A stretch of DNA of 64,000 bases, taken from positions 744,001 through 808,000 of the forward strand of contig CAVPWR010000008.1 of assembly GCA_963709555.1 (NCBI GenBank), read 5' to 3'. This document shows positions 55,610 to 64,000 of the stretch, in pieces. The position numbers and the translations under genes are program-made. Position 1 is the stretch's first letter; the number at the start of each line of letters is the position of its first letter. Below the pieces are notes generated by a model, which did not search any database, had not been told where the DNA came from, and worked only from the letters and a program-made list of their open reading frames with translations. This DNA is from Sulfurisoma sp963709555 (GTDB lineage: Bacteria; Pseudomonadota; Gammaproteobacteria; Burkholderiales; Rhodocyclaceae).

Positions 55610-57169
55610 ATGCTTCTGCTCGAACTCATACTCCTCCTGTTGCTGTGTGCCGTGGCCCTGGGCTGGGTCGCCCGCCGCCTCCAGTTTCCCTATCCCATCG
55701 CGCTGGTTTTCGGCGGCCTCGCCCTCGGCTTCATTCCCAAGCTGCCCCAGTTTCCCTTCGATCCGCAACTGATCCTGGTGCTGGTGCTGCCGCCCATTCT
55801 CTACCAGGCGGCGGTGATGACGTCATGGAACGACTTCAAGGCCAACATCCGCCCGATCGGCCTGCTGGCGATCGGTCTGGTCATCGCGACCACCCTCATC
55901 GTCGGCGCGGCGCTCAAGTTCGTTGTGCCCGAGGTGCCCTGGGCGGCGGCCTTCGTCTTCGGCGCCATCGTCTCGCCGCCGGATGCCGTGGCGGCTACCG
56001 CGATCCTCTCGCGCCTCAACATCCCCCGCCGCATCGTCACCGTGCTCGAGGGCGAGAGCCTGGTGAACGACGCCTCCGGCCTGGTGATCTACAAGTTCGC
56101 CATCGCCGCGGTGCTGACCGGCGCCTTCTCGCTGGCCGACGCCAGCGTGCAGTTCGTCGGCGTGGCACTCGGCGGCATCGCCATCGGCATCGTTCTGGCC
56201 CATGCCTCCATCGTCATCCACCGCCGCCTCGGCGACCCCATGCTCGAGATGCTGGTGTCGTTGGTCGTGCCCTATTTCACCTACGTCGTCGCCGAATCGA
56301 TGCATCTTTCCGGGGTGCTGGCGGTGGTGGCGGCGGGTATCGTGCGCGGGCGCTATTCGCCGGAAATCGTCTCGTCCGAAATGCGCATCCTCGCCCGCTC
56401 GGTCTGGAACATCTTCGTCTTCATGCTCAACACGCTGGTCTTCATGCTGATCGGCCTGCAGATGTCGGACATGCTGGAGAAGCTGGCCCGCTATTCCCTG
56501 GCCGAACTGGTCGGCTGGGGGCTGTTCGTCAGCGCGGTGGCGATCGCCGTCCGTTTCGCCTGGGTCTATCCGGTCGCCTACCTGCCGCGCTGGCTCAGCG
56601 GCAGCCTGCGCGAGGGCGATGCGAACTTCCGCAAGCGCGAGCTGGGCATCATGAGCTGGTGCGGCATGCGCGGCATCGTTTCGCTGGCGGCGGCGCTGGC
56701 GCTGCCGATGACCCTGCCCAACGGCGCGCCCTTTCCGCAGCGCGATTTGATCATCTTCCTGACCTTCTTCGTCATCGCGGCCACGCTGGTGGGGCAGGGC
56801 CTGACCCTGCCGGCGCTGATCCGCAAGCTCAAGGTCGGTTCGAACTGGAGCCTCAAGGACGAGCAGCAGCGCGTGCGTGCGGCGATGAGTGCGGCGGCCC
56901 TGACGGCCATCGAGGAGATGCTGGCCGCCGAGGGCGCTCCCACCGAGTGGGCCGATCAGCTGCGCGCGGTCATCGTCGATCGCATCGCGCTGCTCGCGCC
57001 CGATGGCACGGACGCGACGCCGCGCGCCGAACTGCTGGCCCGCCTGCGCCGTGCCGCGATCCAGGCCGAGCGCAGGGAACTCATCCGGCTCTGGCGCGAG
57101 AACGAGATCAGCAACGAGGTCATGCACCATCTCGAGGAAATCCTCGACTATCAGGAGGCACATCTGTAG
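55610..57169 (+). CDS. Na+/H+ antiporter, CPA1 family
   Basis: 519 residues. 12 helices in residues 1-400 and a cytoplasmic C-terminal tail of about 100 residues. Ion-binding signatures are SPPDAVAATAI and GESLVNDASGLVIYKFA; CGMRGIVSLAAALALP matches the later conserved helix. It exchanges Na+ (or K+) for protons across the inner membrane. It begins 9 bp after CCTCTCGCG with no strong ribosome binding site. A long frame in another register across the same DNA is a shadow. Confidence 0.92.
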   Translation: MLLLELILLLLLCAVALGWVARRLQFPYPIALVFGGLALGFIPKLPQFPFDPQLILVLVLPPILYQAAVMTSWNDFKANIRPIGLLAIGLVIATTLIVGAALKFVVPEVPWAAAFVFGAIVSPPDAVAATAILSRLNIPRRIVTVLEGESLVNDASGLVIYKFAIAAVLTGAFSLADASVQFVGVALGGIAIGIVLAHASIVIHRRLGDPMLEMLVSLVVPYFTYVVAESMHLSGVLAVVAAGIVRGRYSPEIVSSEMRILARSVWNIFVFMLNTLVFMLIGLQMSDMLEKLARYSLAELVGWGLFVSAVAIAVRFAWVYPVAYLPRWLSGSLREGDANFRKRELGIMSWCGMRGIVSLAAALALPMTLPNGAPFPQRDLIIFLTFFVIAATLVGQGLTLPALIRKLKVGSNWSLKDEQQRVRAAMSAAALTAIEEMLAAEGAPTEWADQLRAVIVDRIALLAPDGTDATPRAELLARLRRAAIQAERRELIRLWRENEISNEVMHHLEEILDYQEAHL

Positions 57170-57229
57170 CCGTTTCGCCGGAGCGGGCGGATAATTGCGC
57201 CAGCCCCGCAACAATTACGGAGACAGAAC

Positions 57230-58869
57230 ATGGCCCACCCCCTCGCCGGCCAGCCGGCCCCGCCTTCCAGCCTCACCGACATCCCCGCGCTGCTGGCCGC
57301 CTACCGCACCGTGCCCGATGTCAGCCGACCCGACGCAGCGCGTCGCCTTCGGTACCAGCGGCCATCGCGGCACCGCCTTCAACGGCAGCTTCAACGAGGC
57401 GCACATCCTCGCCATCACCCAGGCGGTTTGCGAATACCGCGCGCAGCAGGGCATCACCGGCCCGCTCTTCCTCGGCAAGGACACCCACGCACTGTCCGAG
57501 CCGGCGCAGCGCAACGCGCTCGAAGTGCTGGCCGCCAACGGTGTCGACACCCGCATCCAGGCTGACGACGGCTACACGCCGACGCCGGTGATCTCGCGTG
57601 CCATCCTCGTCCATAACGCCGACAGGAACGCGCCGCGCGCCGACGGCATCGTCATCACGCCCTCGCACAACCCGCCGCAGGACGGCGGCATCAAGTACAA
57701 CCCGCCCCACGGCGGCCCGGCCGACACCGACGCCACCGGCTGGATCGAGCAGCGCGCCAACGCGCTGATGGCGGACGGCAACCGCGGGGTCAAGCGCCTG
57801 GCCTTTGACCAGGCCATCGCCGCCGCCTGTGTCCGCGCCGAGGATTTCGCTGCGGACTACATCGCCGACCTCGCCGGCGTGATCGACATGGAGGCGATCC
57901 GCAAGGCCAATCTGAGGATAGGCGTCGATCCGCTCGGGGGAGCCGCCGTGGCCTACTGGCAACCGATCGCCGAACGCTACGGACTGAACATCGAGGTGGT
58001 GAACCCGCGCGTCGATCCGGCCTTCGCCTTCATGACGCTCGACCACGACGGCAAGATCCGCATGGACTGCTCCAGCCCCTACGCCATGGCGAGCCTGGTG
58101 AAGCTCAAGGACCGCTTCGACATCGCCTGGGGCAACGATGCCGACGTCGACCGCCACGGCATCGTCACGCCCTCGGTCGGGCTGATGAACCCCAACCACT
58201 ACCTCGCGGTCGCCATCCACTACCTGCTGGGCCACCGGCCGCAGTGGCCCGCCGACGCGGCGGTGGGCAAGACGCTCGTTTCCTCCGGACTCATCGACCG
58301 CGTCGTCAACGGCCTCGGCCGCAGGTTCCTCGAGGTGCCCGGTCGGCTTCAAGTGGTTCTCGGCCGGGCTGCTCGACGGCGGCTTCTGCTTCGGCGGCGA
58401 GGAAAGCGCCGGCGCGAGCTTCCTGCGCCGCGACGGCAGCGCCTGGACCACCGACAAGGACGGCATCATCCTCGGCCTGCTCGCCGCCGAGATCACCGCC
58501 GTCACCGGCAAGGATCCGGGCCGCCACTACCAGGATCTCGCCGCGAAATACGGCACGCCGTACTACGTCCGCATCGACGCCCCGGCCAGCCCGGCGCAGA
58601 AGGCCGCGTTCAAGCAGCTCACCGGCGAGCGCGTCGCCGCCACCACCCTGGCCGGCGAGCCCATCGTGGCCCGGTTGACGCGGGCCCCCGGCAACGACGC
58701 GCCGATCGGCGGCTTGAAGGTGGCGACGGCCAACGGCTGGTTTGCCGCCCGGCCGTCCGGCACCGAGGACATCTACAAGCTCTACGCCGAGAGCTTCAAG
58801 AGTGCCGAGCACCTGCAACTGGTCGTGGCCGAGGCGCAAAAGATCGTGACTGAGGCGCTTGCCGGATAG
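57230..58869 (+). CDS. pgm: phosphoglucomutase, alpha-D-glucose specific (frame interrupted twice)
   Basis: About 546 residues if repaired. The start is MAHPLAGQPAPPSSLTDIPALLAAYRT at 57230. Deleting one C near 57325 (GTCAGCCGACC) continues as DPTQRVAFGTSGHRG. The phosphoserine loop is IVITPSHNPPQDGG and the metal loop GNDADVDRHG. Deleting one C near 58339 (GTGCCCGGTC) continues as VGFKWFSAGLLDGGFCFGGEESAG. The phosphate-binding end is RPSGTEDIYKLYAESF. It interconverts glucose 1- and 6-phosphate. Both breaks look technical; the gene otherwise has every catalytic loop. Confidence 0.88.
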
Positions 58870-59036
58870 ACGGCAGACGCTGCGCCGGGGCGGCAATCCT
58901 TGCCGCCCCGGCGGCCCTGAAACCCCCGCATCCAACCCGCCGTGCCCCAAAACCCCAAAGCGCTGGGGTAAGGGTGGTTTCTGGCCTATTTCCTGCTATT
59001 GAACCGGTGAGTAAATGGATAAACGCCGGAGGCCCC

Positions 59037-60012
59037 ATGGCAGCGATTGGTATCACCCCCACCGATTTCGACTTCTCCCTGCTGACCCAGATGGGCAGGA
59101 AGGCCGGGGCGCGCGCCGCCGGCGCCGACGCGGAGAGCTTCCTGACCTCGCTCAAGGTGCGCCTTGCCGAGATGCAGTCGCAGACTTTCGAGATGCTGAT
59201 CGGCGCGACCTCGGGCACCTCCGAAAAGGGCGCGGACCTGGATGCCCTGCTGGGCAGGGCGGGCAAGGCCGGCGAGGCGGCCGGCGCCGACCCGACGCTG
59301 CCCGGACTTGACGGCGAGCGGGCGCAACACGACGCTGTTCGACCCGGAGTCCGCCTATCGCATGATGACGTCCATCAACGAAAAGGACGTAACCTACAAG
59401 GCGCAGTTCTCCGAACTGAGCGAAATGAAGTCCCATCTCGCCGCGATGCGCGAGGAGGCGCAGAGCCTCGGCGGCATCGACCCCGCGGCCGATGCCTCTG
59501 CCATCAAGTCCCGCCTCGAGGCCTTCGCCGGGAAGTACAACGACTGGATCACGCGCTTCGACGGTGATCTGCGCGCCGGCGGACTGCTTGCCGGCACCCA
59601 GGCGGCGCAGGTCGCGCAGTGGGAGCTCGAACAGTCGGTCGAGAGCATGTTCAACGGCGCCGCCGCGGGAGTGCGCGGCTTGCGCGACCTCGGCTTCACG
59701 GTCGATGCCGCAACGAATCTCGCCAGCCTCGATGGCAATCGTCTCGATGCCGTGATCGCCGGCAACAAGGCCGGCGTCGTCGATGCGCTGAGTGAATTCG
59801 GGGCGGATCTCGCCCGCGCGGCCGAACTGCTGAACTCCGATAACAACTTCATGCTCAGGCAACTCGACAATCTCGACCGCGTCATCGATTACATCGGCGA
59901 CAACAAGACTACGCTGCAGGCCGAATTCGGTCTCGGCGACCCGGCAAAGCCGACGGGGCAGGTGGCCAGGGCGCTGGCCAGCTATAACCAGATCTACGCC
60001 ATGGCAGGTTGA
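59037..60012 (+). CDS. hypothetical protein with a FliD C-terminal-like segment (frame interrupted)
   Basis: About 324 residues. The first frame, from ATG 59037 after GGAGG, encodes MAAIGITPTDFDFSLLTQMGRKAG and a helical region. Deleting one G in GGCGAGCGG near 59316 continues as SGRNTTLFDPESAYRMMTSINEKDVTYKAQF (in parts) and on to 60012. Residues of the second part, such as DLGFTVDAATNLASLDGNRLDAVIAGNKAGVVDALSEFG (in parts), recall the FliD filament-cap C-terminal domain. No flagellar gene is nearby, and the assignment is tentative. Confidence 0.6.
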
Positions 60013-60075
60013 GGCAAGCGCTGCACCGGATTCGGCTGGGTGGTCAGATGCCGCTCCACGCCGATATTCCAGGAC

Positions 60076-60744
60076 TCAAGGCTGCCGCGAGCCTTGCTCG
60101 ATATCTGCCAGCAGGGCTGTCGGATCAGCGATCAAGCGGTCCGCTCCCCATTCCCCGATCGGCAGACCGTCGCCCAGGTAGCCCCAGCCAGCGGCGAAGG
60201 TGACCATGCCCGCGGCGCGACCGGCCTGGATGTCACGCAGGTCGTCGCCGACGTAGGCCGATGCCGTGGCCGAGACCCCGGCAACCGTGCAGGCGTGGAG
60301 CAGGGGCAGGGGATCGGGCTTGGCCCTGGCGGTGGTATCGCCACCGACAACGGCAGCGGCGCGAGTGGCGAGTCCGAGTGCCGCCATCAAGGGCAGCGTG
60401 AAGCGCTCCGGCTTGTTGGTCACCACGCCCCAGGCAATGCCGTTCGCTTCGAGTGCGTCGAGGAGCGCGCCCATGCCGGCAAACAACGTGGTTTCCTGGC
60501 ACAGCGCACTCTCGTAAATGTCGAGAAAGCGCTTGTGCAGCGAGGGATATGCCGGATCCTCCGGCGCGAGGCCGAAGCCGATGCGCAGCAGGCCGCGGGC
60601 TCCAGCCGAGACATGCGGGCGCAGAACGGCGTGGGGCAACTGCGCCCGGCCCTGTTCCGCCAGCAGCCGGTTCAGTGCAGCGCCGAGATCGGGGGCTGTG
60701 TCGGCGAGGGTACCGTCGAGGTCGAAGAAAACCGCTTCAAACAT
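60076..60744 (-). CDS. gph: phosphoglycolate phosphatase (HAD superfamily)
   Basis: 222 residues. HAD motif I FFDLDGTLADTAPDL with the nucleophilic Asp; motif II/III VTNKPERF and KPDPLPLLHA; motif IV YVGDDLRDIQAG. It removes phosphoglycolate formed during DNA repair. It overlaps the 3' end of ubiG by eight bases, so the two are translationally coupled. Order ompA-ubiG-gph is typical of betaproteobacteria. Confidence 0.92.
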   Translation of the reverse strand: MFEAVFFDLDGTLADTAPDLGAALNRLLAEQGRAQLPHAVLRPHVSAGARGLLRIGFGLAPEDPAYPSLHKRFLDIYESALCQETTLFAGMGALLDALEANGIAWGVVTNKPERFTLPLMAALGLATRAAAVVGGDTTARAKPDPLPLLHACTVAGVSATASAYVGDDLRDIQAGRAAGMVTFAAGWGYLGDGLPIGEWGADRLIADPTALLADIEQGSRQP

Positions 60745-61462
60745 TGCGGCGGGCGCGCAGCAGGTAATTCACGCTGGTGTCCTGGCCGAGGGAGTAACTG
60801 CGAGTGAGCGGGTTGTAGGACATGCCGATGATTTCCATGACGTCGAGGCCCGCTACGCGCACCATGCGCGCCAGTTCGGACGGCCGGATGAACTTCGCAT
60901 AGTCATGGGTGCCCCGCGGCAGCATGTTGAGCACATACTCGGCCGCGACGACGGCAAGCAGGTAGGCCTTGGGGTTGCGACTGATGGTCGAGAAGAATAC
61001 ATGGCCACCCGGCTTGACCAGCGTGGCACAGGCGCGAATGGTGCTGGCGGGGTCGGGCACATGCTCGAGCATTTCGAGGCAGGTGACGACGTCGTAGGCG
61101 GCAGGCCGCTCGGCGGCGAACTGCTCGGCGGCGATAAGCCGGTAGTCGACCTTGCCACCGGTTTCGAGCAGATGCAGGCGGGCGACGCCGAGCGCCTTTT
61201 CCGAAAGGTCGATGCCGGTGACGTTTGCACCGCGTTCCGCCATGCTTTCCGCAAGGATGCCACCGCCGCAACCGACGTCAACTACGGACTTGCCGCCCAG
61301 TCCGCAGGCCTGGTCTATCCAGTCCAGGCGCAGCGGGTTGATGTCATGCAAGGGCTTGAATTCGGAGTTCGGGTCCCACCAGCGATGCGCCAGTTCGCTG
61401 AACTTGGCAAGCTCGTGAGGGTCGGCATTATGGGCTGGGGTGGCGGTGTTCATGGCGTGCAT
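60737..61462 (-). CDS. ubiG: ubiquinone biosynthesis O-methyltransferase
   Basis: 241 residues (238 from the Met at 61453). HRWWDPNSEFKPLHDINPLRLDWI is the UbiG hallmark; SAM motif VVDVGCGGGILAESMA; post-motif CLEMLEHVPDP. It performs both O-methylation steps of ubiquinone synthesis. The start codon is 16 bp downstream of the ompA terminator on the minus strand. Confidence 0.95.
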   Translation of the reverse strand: MHAMNTATPAHNADPHELAKFSELAHRWWDPNSEFKPLHDINPLRLDWIDQACGLGGKSVVDVGCGGGILAESMAERGANVTGIDLSEKALGVARLHLLETGGKVDYRLIAAEQFAAERPAAYDVVTCLEMLEHVPDPASTIRACATLVKPGGHVFFSTISRNPKAYLLAVVAAEYVLNMLPRGTHDYAKFIRPSELARMVRVAGLDVMEIIGMSYNPLTRSYSLGQDTSVNYLLRARRNV

Positions 61463-61477
61463 CGTACATGTATGGAC

Positions 61478-61509
61478 AAAAAAAAGCCCTGCTTGCGCAG
61501 GGCTTTTTT
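61478..61509. terminator. intrinsic terminator after ompA
   Basis: AGCCCTGC and GCAGGGCT form an eight-base-pair stem with the loop TTGC, flanked by an A8 tract on one side and T6 on the other. It separates the abundant ompA message from ubiG-gph. Confidence 0.92.
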
Positions 61510-61523
61510 GATGCTCGGCGCGA

Positions 61524-62177
61524 TTACTTCTTGGTGCCGATCACTTCGATCTCGACGCGACGGTCGGGCTGCAGGCACTCGATCAGCGCCTTGGACTTCT
61601 TGTCGCCTTTGCACTTGTCGCCGGTCACGGGCTGCTTCTCGCCCTTGCCTTCGGCGTAGATGCGGTTGGCTTCCATGCCCTTGCTCACCAGGTAAGCCTT
61701 GACGGAAGCAGCGCGCTTCTCGGAGAGCTTCTGGTTGTAGTCGTCGGAACCGACTCGGTCGGCATGGCCAACGGCGATGATCACCTCAAGCTTGATGTCC
61801 TTGACCTTGGCAGCGAGTTCGTCGAGTGCCTTCATGCCGGCGGGACGCAGGGTGGCCTTGTCGAAGTCGAACAGGGTGTCGGCGGCGAGGGTGATCTTCT
61901 CGGCGGCGGGCTTCGGCGTGGCTGCAGGAGCCGGGGCCGGGGCGGGCGGAGCGGCCTTCTTCACCAGATCCGGATCGCACTCCTCGATGGCCATCGCGGG
62001 GGTCCAGTAACCAGTGCGCCAGCACAGGCCGTAGCCGCTCTTGGCGACATAGCCGCGCTGATCGATGACGTAACCGACAGTGCCCTTCATGTCCACGCCC
62101 GGGGTCTGGGCGTAAGCGGAAGCGCCGATACCCAGCAGGGTGGCCGCCAGCAGCGAAAGTTTGATTGTGTTCTTCAT
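61524..62177 (-). CDS. OmpA-family outer membrane protein
   Basis: 217 residues. Signal peptide MKNTIKLSLLAATLLGIGASAYA. A short region with paired Cys (YGLCWRTGYW and IEECDPDL) and a Pro/Ala linker precede the peptidoglycan-binding OmpA domain (about residues 95-215): FDFDKATLRPAGMKALDELA, GHADRVGSDDYNQKLSEKRAASV, and a Cys-bracketed CKGDKKSKALIEC. There is no beta-barrel, so it is a small periplasmic/outer-membrane anchor. GGGAGC precedes the ATG. Strong leader and terminator suggest high expression. Confidence 0.92.
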   Translation of the reverse strand: MKNTIKLSLLAATLLGIGASAYAQTPGVDMKGTVGYVIDQRGYVAKSGYGLCWRTGYWTPAMAIEECDPDLVKKAAPPAPAPAPAATPKPAAEKITLAADTLFDFDKATLRPAGMKALDELAAKVKDIKLEVIIAVGHADRVGSDDYNQKLSEKRAASVKAYLVSKGMEANRIYAEGKGEKQPVTGDKCKGDKKSKALIECLQPDRRVEIEVIGTKK

Positions 62178-62201
62178 GTGCTCCCTCGTCTGAAAAGAAA
62201 C

Positions 62202-62217
62202 TATCGATCACGATAGC
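62202..62217. promoter_or_regulatory. inverted repeat in the ompA upstream region
   Basis: CTATCG-ATCA-CGATAG, a perfect six-base inverted repeat, 25 bp before the ompA ATG. It could be an operator or a hairpin in the 5' untranslated region. Confidence 0.5.
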
Positions 62218-62283
62218 GAGTCTTGATTACCGGATCGGCCCCGCGACTTGGCCATTCTGGCTGTCGCAGCTGTCGATCCGTCA

Positions 62284-63606
62284 TTACTTACAAAGATCAG
62301 TATGCCACAAATTCGCCATTTCAATCAAATGGCGTGTATCGAAATCGACGGGTTTTCCCTCGCAGATCCTGAGCCGCCCGGCGACCCAGGTGTGGCTGAC
62401 GTGCTCGCGGCCCGCGACATAGACGAGATGCGATGCCGGGTCGAAGCAGGGTTGCACAGTCCAGTCATCGAGGCGCACGGCGCACAGGTCGGCGCTCTTG
62501 CCCGGGACCAGCGAACCGATTTCCGCGTCGAGGCCGAGTGCGGTAGCGCCGTTCAGGGTTGCCATGCGCAGGACGGTAGTGGCCGGCAGCGCCGTGGCAT
62601 CGGCGCCGCCGACCTTGGCGAGCAGCGCCGCATGACGCATTTCGCGAAACAGGTCGAGGCGGTTGTTGCTGGCGGCACCGTCGCTGCCCAGTCCGACGCC
62701 TACGCCGTGTGCCTGCAGCACGGTCACCGGGGCGATGCCGCTGGCGAGCTTCATGTTCGACGTCGGGCAGTGTGCCAGGTGGCAGCCATGTTCGCCGAGC
62801 AGGCTGATTTCGTCCGGTTCGACGTGTACGCCATGCACGGCGAGCAGGCCCGGGCCAAGCAGTCCCGTACGCTGCAGGCGGGCCAGCGGACGCACACCGT
62901 ACTGGCGGATGCTGTCATCGATCTCTGCGCGGGTTTCGTGGATATGGATATGTACCGGCAGGTCGAGCTGGTTGGCCAGCAGTGCCACGCGCTCGAAGCT
63001 CCTGTCGCTCACCGTGTAGGGCGCGTGCGGCGCGAGACAGAAGGAAAGCAGGGGTTCGTGGCGCAGTGAGTCACGGGTGGCCAGACCCTTGGCAAGATAA
63101 TCGGCGGCATCGGCGGCGTAGGCCGTCGCGAACTCGATGACCGTGATGCCCAGTGCCGCGCGGATGCCGGCCTCGAGCACCGCCTCGGCGGCGGCTTCCG
63201 GGTAGAAGTACATGTCGTTGAAGCAGGTAATGCCGCCGCGCAGCATTTCCCAGCAGGCCAGCAGCGTCCCGTCGCGGACGAAGGTGGGCGATACGAGGCG
63301 CCCCTCGGCGGGCCAGATGCGCTCGTTGAGCCAGCGCATCAGCGGCATGTCGTCGGCAAACCCGCGCATCAGGGACATCGCGGCGTGGGTGTGCAGGTTC
63401 ACCAGGCCCGGCAGCAGCACATGCTCGGGCAGCGCCTGGCGCTGGCGCGGCGAGAAGCGGGTTGCCGCCTCACTTCGCGGCAACAGGGCCACGATTCGCC
63501 CCTTATCGACCGCCAGCGCATGTTCCTCCAGGATGATGCCGGCCGGCTCGATCGGGATGATCCAACGCGGCTCGATCAGCAGGTCGATGGAGGTGGGGGC
63601 TGTCAT
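62284..63606 (-). CDS. TRZ/ATZ-family amidohydrolase (SAH/MTA/adenosine deaminase type)
   Basis: 440 residues. Metal ligands are in NLHTHAAMSLMRGFADD (HxH), HIHETRAEIDDS, LLAVHGVHVEPDE and GSDGAASNNRLDLF. The fold is the amidohydrolase barrel with a small beta-sandwich from both ends. Homologues deaminate S-adenosylhomocysteine, 5'-methylthioadenosine or adenosine; the specificity here is not set by visible residues. It lies upstream of ompA on the same strand and divergent from gyrA. Confidence 0.88.
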   Translation of the reverse strand: MTAPTSIDLLIEPRWIIPIEPAGIILEEHALAVDKGRIVALLPRSEAATRFSPRQRQALPEHVLLPGLVNLHTHAAMSLMRGFADDMPLMRWLNERIWPAEGRLVSPTFVRDGTLLACWEMLRGGITCFNDMYFYPEAAAEAVLEAGIRAALGITVIEFATAYAADAADYLAKGLATRDSLRHEPLLSFCLAPHAPYTVSDRSFERVALLANQLDLPVHIHIHETRAEIDDSIRQYGVRPLARLQRTGLLGPGLLAVHGVHVEPDEISLLGEHGCHLAHCPTSNMKLASGIAPVTVLQAHGVGVGLGSDGAASNNRLDLFREMRHAALLAKVGGADATALPATTVLRMATLNGATALGLDAEIGSLVPGKSADLCAVRLDDWTVQPCFDPASHLVYVAGREHVSHTWVAGRLRICEGKPVDFDTRHLIEMANLWHTDLCK

Positions 63607-63745
63607 GGCAGCGATTTAAGCACAGGCGGGTAGCGGCCGGGCGTCTGGGCGGCCCCGCCATTCAGGCGGGGGCGGCCGGGCTGGTGCGCCATGGTAAGAT
63701 TTATGCTTTTCGCCGGTCCGCTGAGCGGGCGCCATTGACGGACAT

Positions 63746-64000
63746 ATGACTTCCTTCGCCAAAGAAATTCTCCCCATCAGCCTAGAAGAGGAGATGCGCC
63801 ACTCCTACCTCGATTACGCCATGAGCGTGATCGTCGGTCGCGCCCTGCCGGATGCCCGCGACGGCCTCAAGCCCGTGCATCGCCGCGTGCTGTTCGCCAT
63901 GCACGAACTCGGCAACGACTGGAACAAGGCCTACAAGAAGTCGGCGCGCATCGTCGGCGACGTCATCGGCAAGTACCATCCGCACGGCGACACGGCCGCC
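63746..64000 (+). CDS. gyrA: DNA gyrase subunit A (5' end only)
   Basis: The first 85 codons, cut by the window edge. MTSFAKEILPISLEEEMRHSYLDYAMSVIVGRALPDARDGLKPVHRR in parts, ending KYHPHGDTAA. The residue aligned with E. coli Ser83 of the quinolone-resistance region is Thr83, which is natural in many non-enteric bacteria. The start ATG follows GACGGACAT without a strong ribosome binding site. The 139-bp gap to the deaminase gene must hold its promoter; TAAGAT at 63694 is one possible -10. Confidence 0.96.
   Translation, partial: MTSFAKEILPISLEEEMRHSYLDYAMSVIVGRALPDARDGLKPVHRRVLFAMHELGNDWNKAYKKSARIVGDVIGKYHPHGDTAA

Noticed and set aside
55645..57591. A 648-codon plus-strand frame across the antiporter and pgm start
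   Set aside because: Out of register with both genes, Arg/Ala/Gly-rich, no domain; the antiporter frame has all family signatures.

Overview
The window looks like a contiguous piece of chromosome from a high-GC betaproteobacterium, most likely Rhodocyclales or a close relative such as Sterolibacteriaceae (inferred from gene order and protein character; no database was searched). Supporting gene blocks are thrS-infC-rpmI-rplT-pheS-pheT-ihfA-merR-tRNA-Pro, surE-pcm-nlpD-rpoS, dapA-bamC, ompA-ubiG-gph next to gyrA, and moxR-DUF58-tgpA. Most of it is housekeeping sequence. No phage, transposase, CRISPR array, rRNA operon or plasmid function is visible.

Layout. 1-3.3 kb: propionate/acrylate activation (acuI, prpE), then tRNA-Val. 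3.3-4.5 kb: dicarboxylate/amino-acid symporter. 4.6-6.1 kb: a small segment of visibly lower GC with two unknown membrane proteins and a macro-domain protein, the best candidate for recently acquired DNA. 6.2-9.0 kb: ppdK. 9.2-16.7 kb: the translation super-operon, with a terminator-like hairpin in the thrS leader and an ATC start for infC. 16.8-19.3 kb: small hypotheticals, a dienelactone hydrolase and a YchJ-type protein. 19.3-23.3 kb: an Uup-type ABC-F ATPase and a GAF-GGDEF-EAL protein. 23.5-26.8 kb: surE-pcm-nlpD-rpoS. 26.8-31.8 kb, minus strand: moxR, DUF58, tgpA, mltB. 31.9-35.7 kb: histone-deacetylase-like amidohydrolase, dapA, bamC, an MBL-fold hydrolase. 35.7-39.9 kb: a Met-rich lipoprotein, the roxA-type oxygenase, rlmD and a BAX-inhibitor-like membrane protein. 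40-42.6 kb: tRNA-Ser, two HU proteins, a lone receiver domain and an NAD-type isocitrate dehydrogenase. 42.8-49.2 kb: a complete tripartite RND efflux operon with its TetR regulator and a clear palindromic operator. 49.3-55.4 kb: rlmJ, an RNA pseudouridine synthase, AEC carrier, dsbB, an exported peroxiredoxin, a glycine-zipper protein, an SseB-like protein and an MFS transporter. 55.6-60 kb: Na+/H+ antiporter, pgm and a FliD-like orphan. 60-64 kb: gph, ubiG, ompA, an MtaD-like deaminase and the 5' end of gyrA.

Two window-wide patterns stand out. First, a short dispersed repeat with core CGCCAGCGCCGACTTTT occurs about ten times. Six copies are intergenic and four lie inside genes; three of these read through as a V-x-P-x-P-T peptide, and the fourth forms part of the ThrRS TGS domain. 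Second, at least eight genes, including the essential pheS, are broken by one-base indels, several of them in short homopolymers. These most likely reflect sequencing or assembly error rather than gene decay, and they are annotated here as single genes with the shift marked.

No intergenic stretch exceeds about 300 bases.
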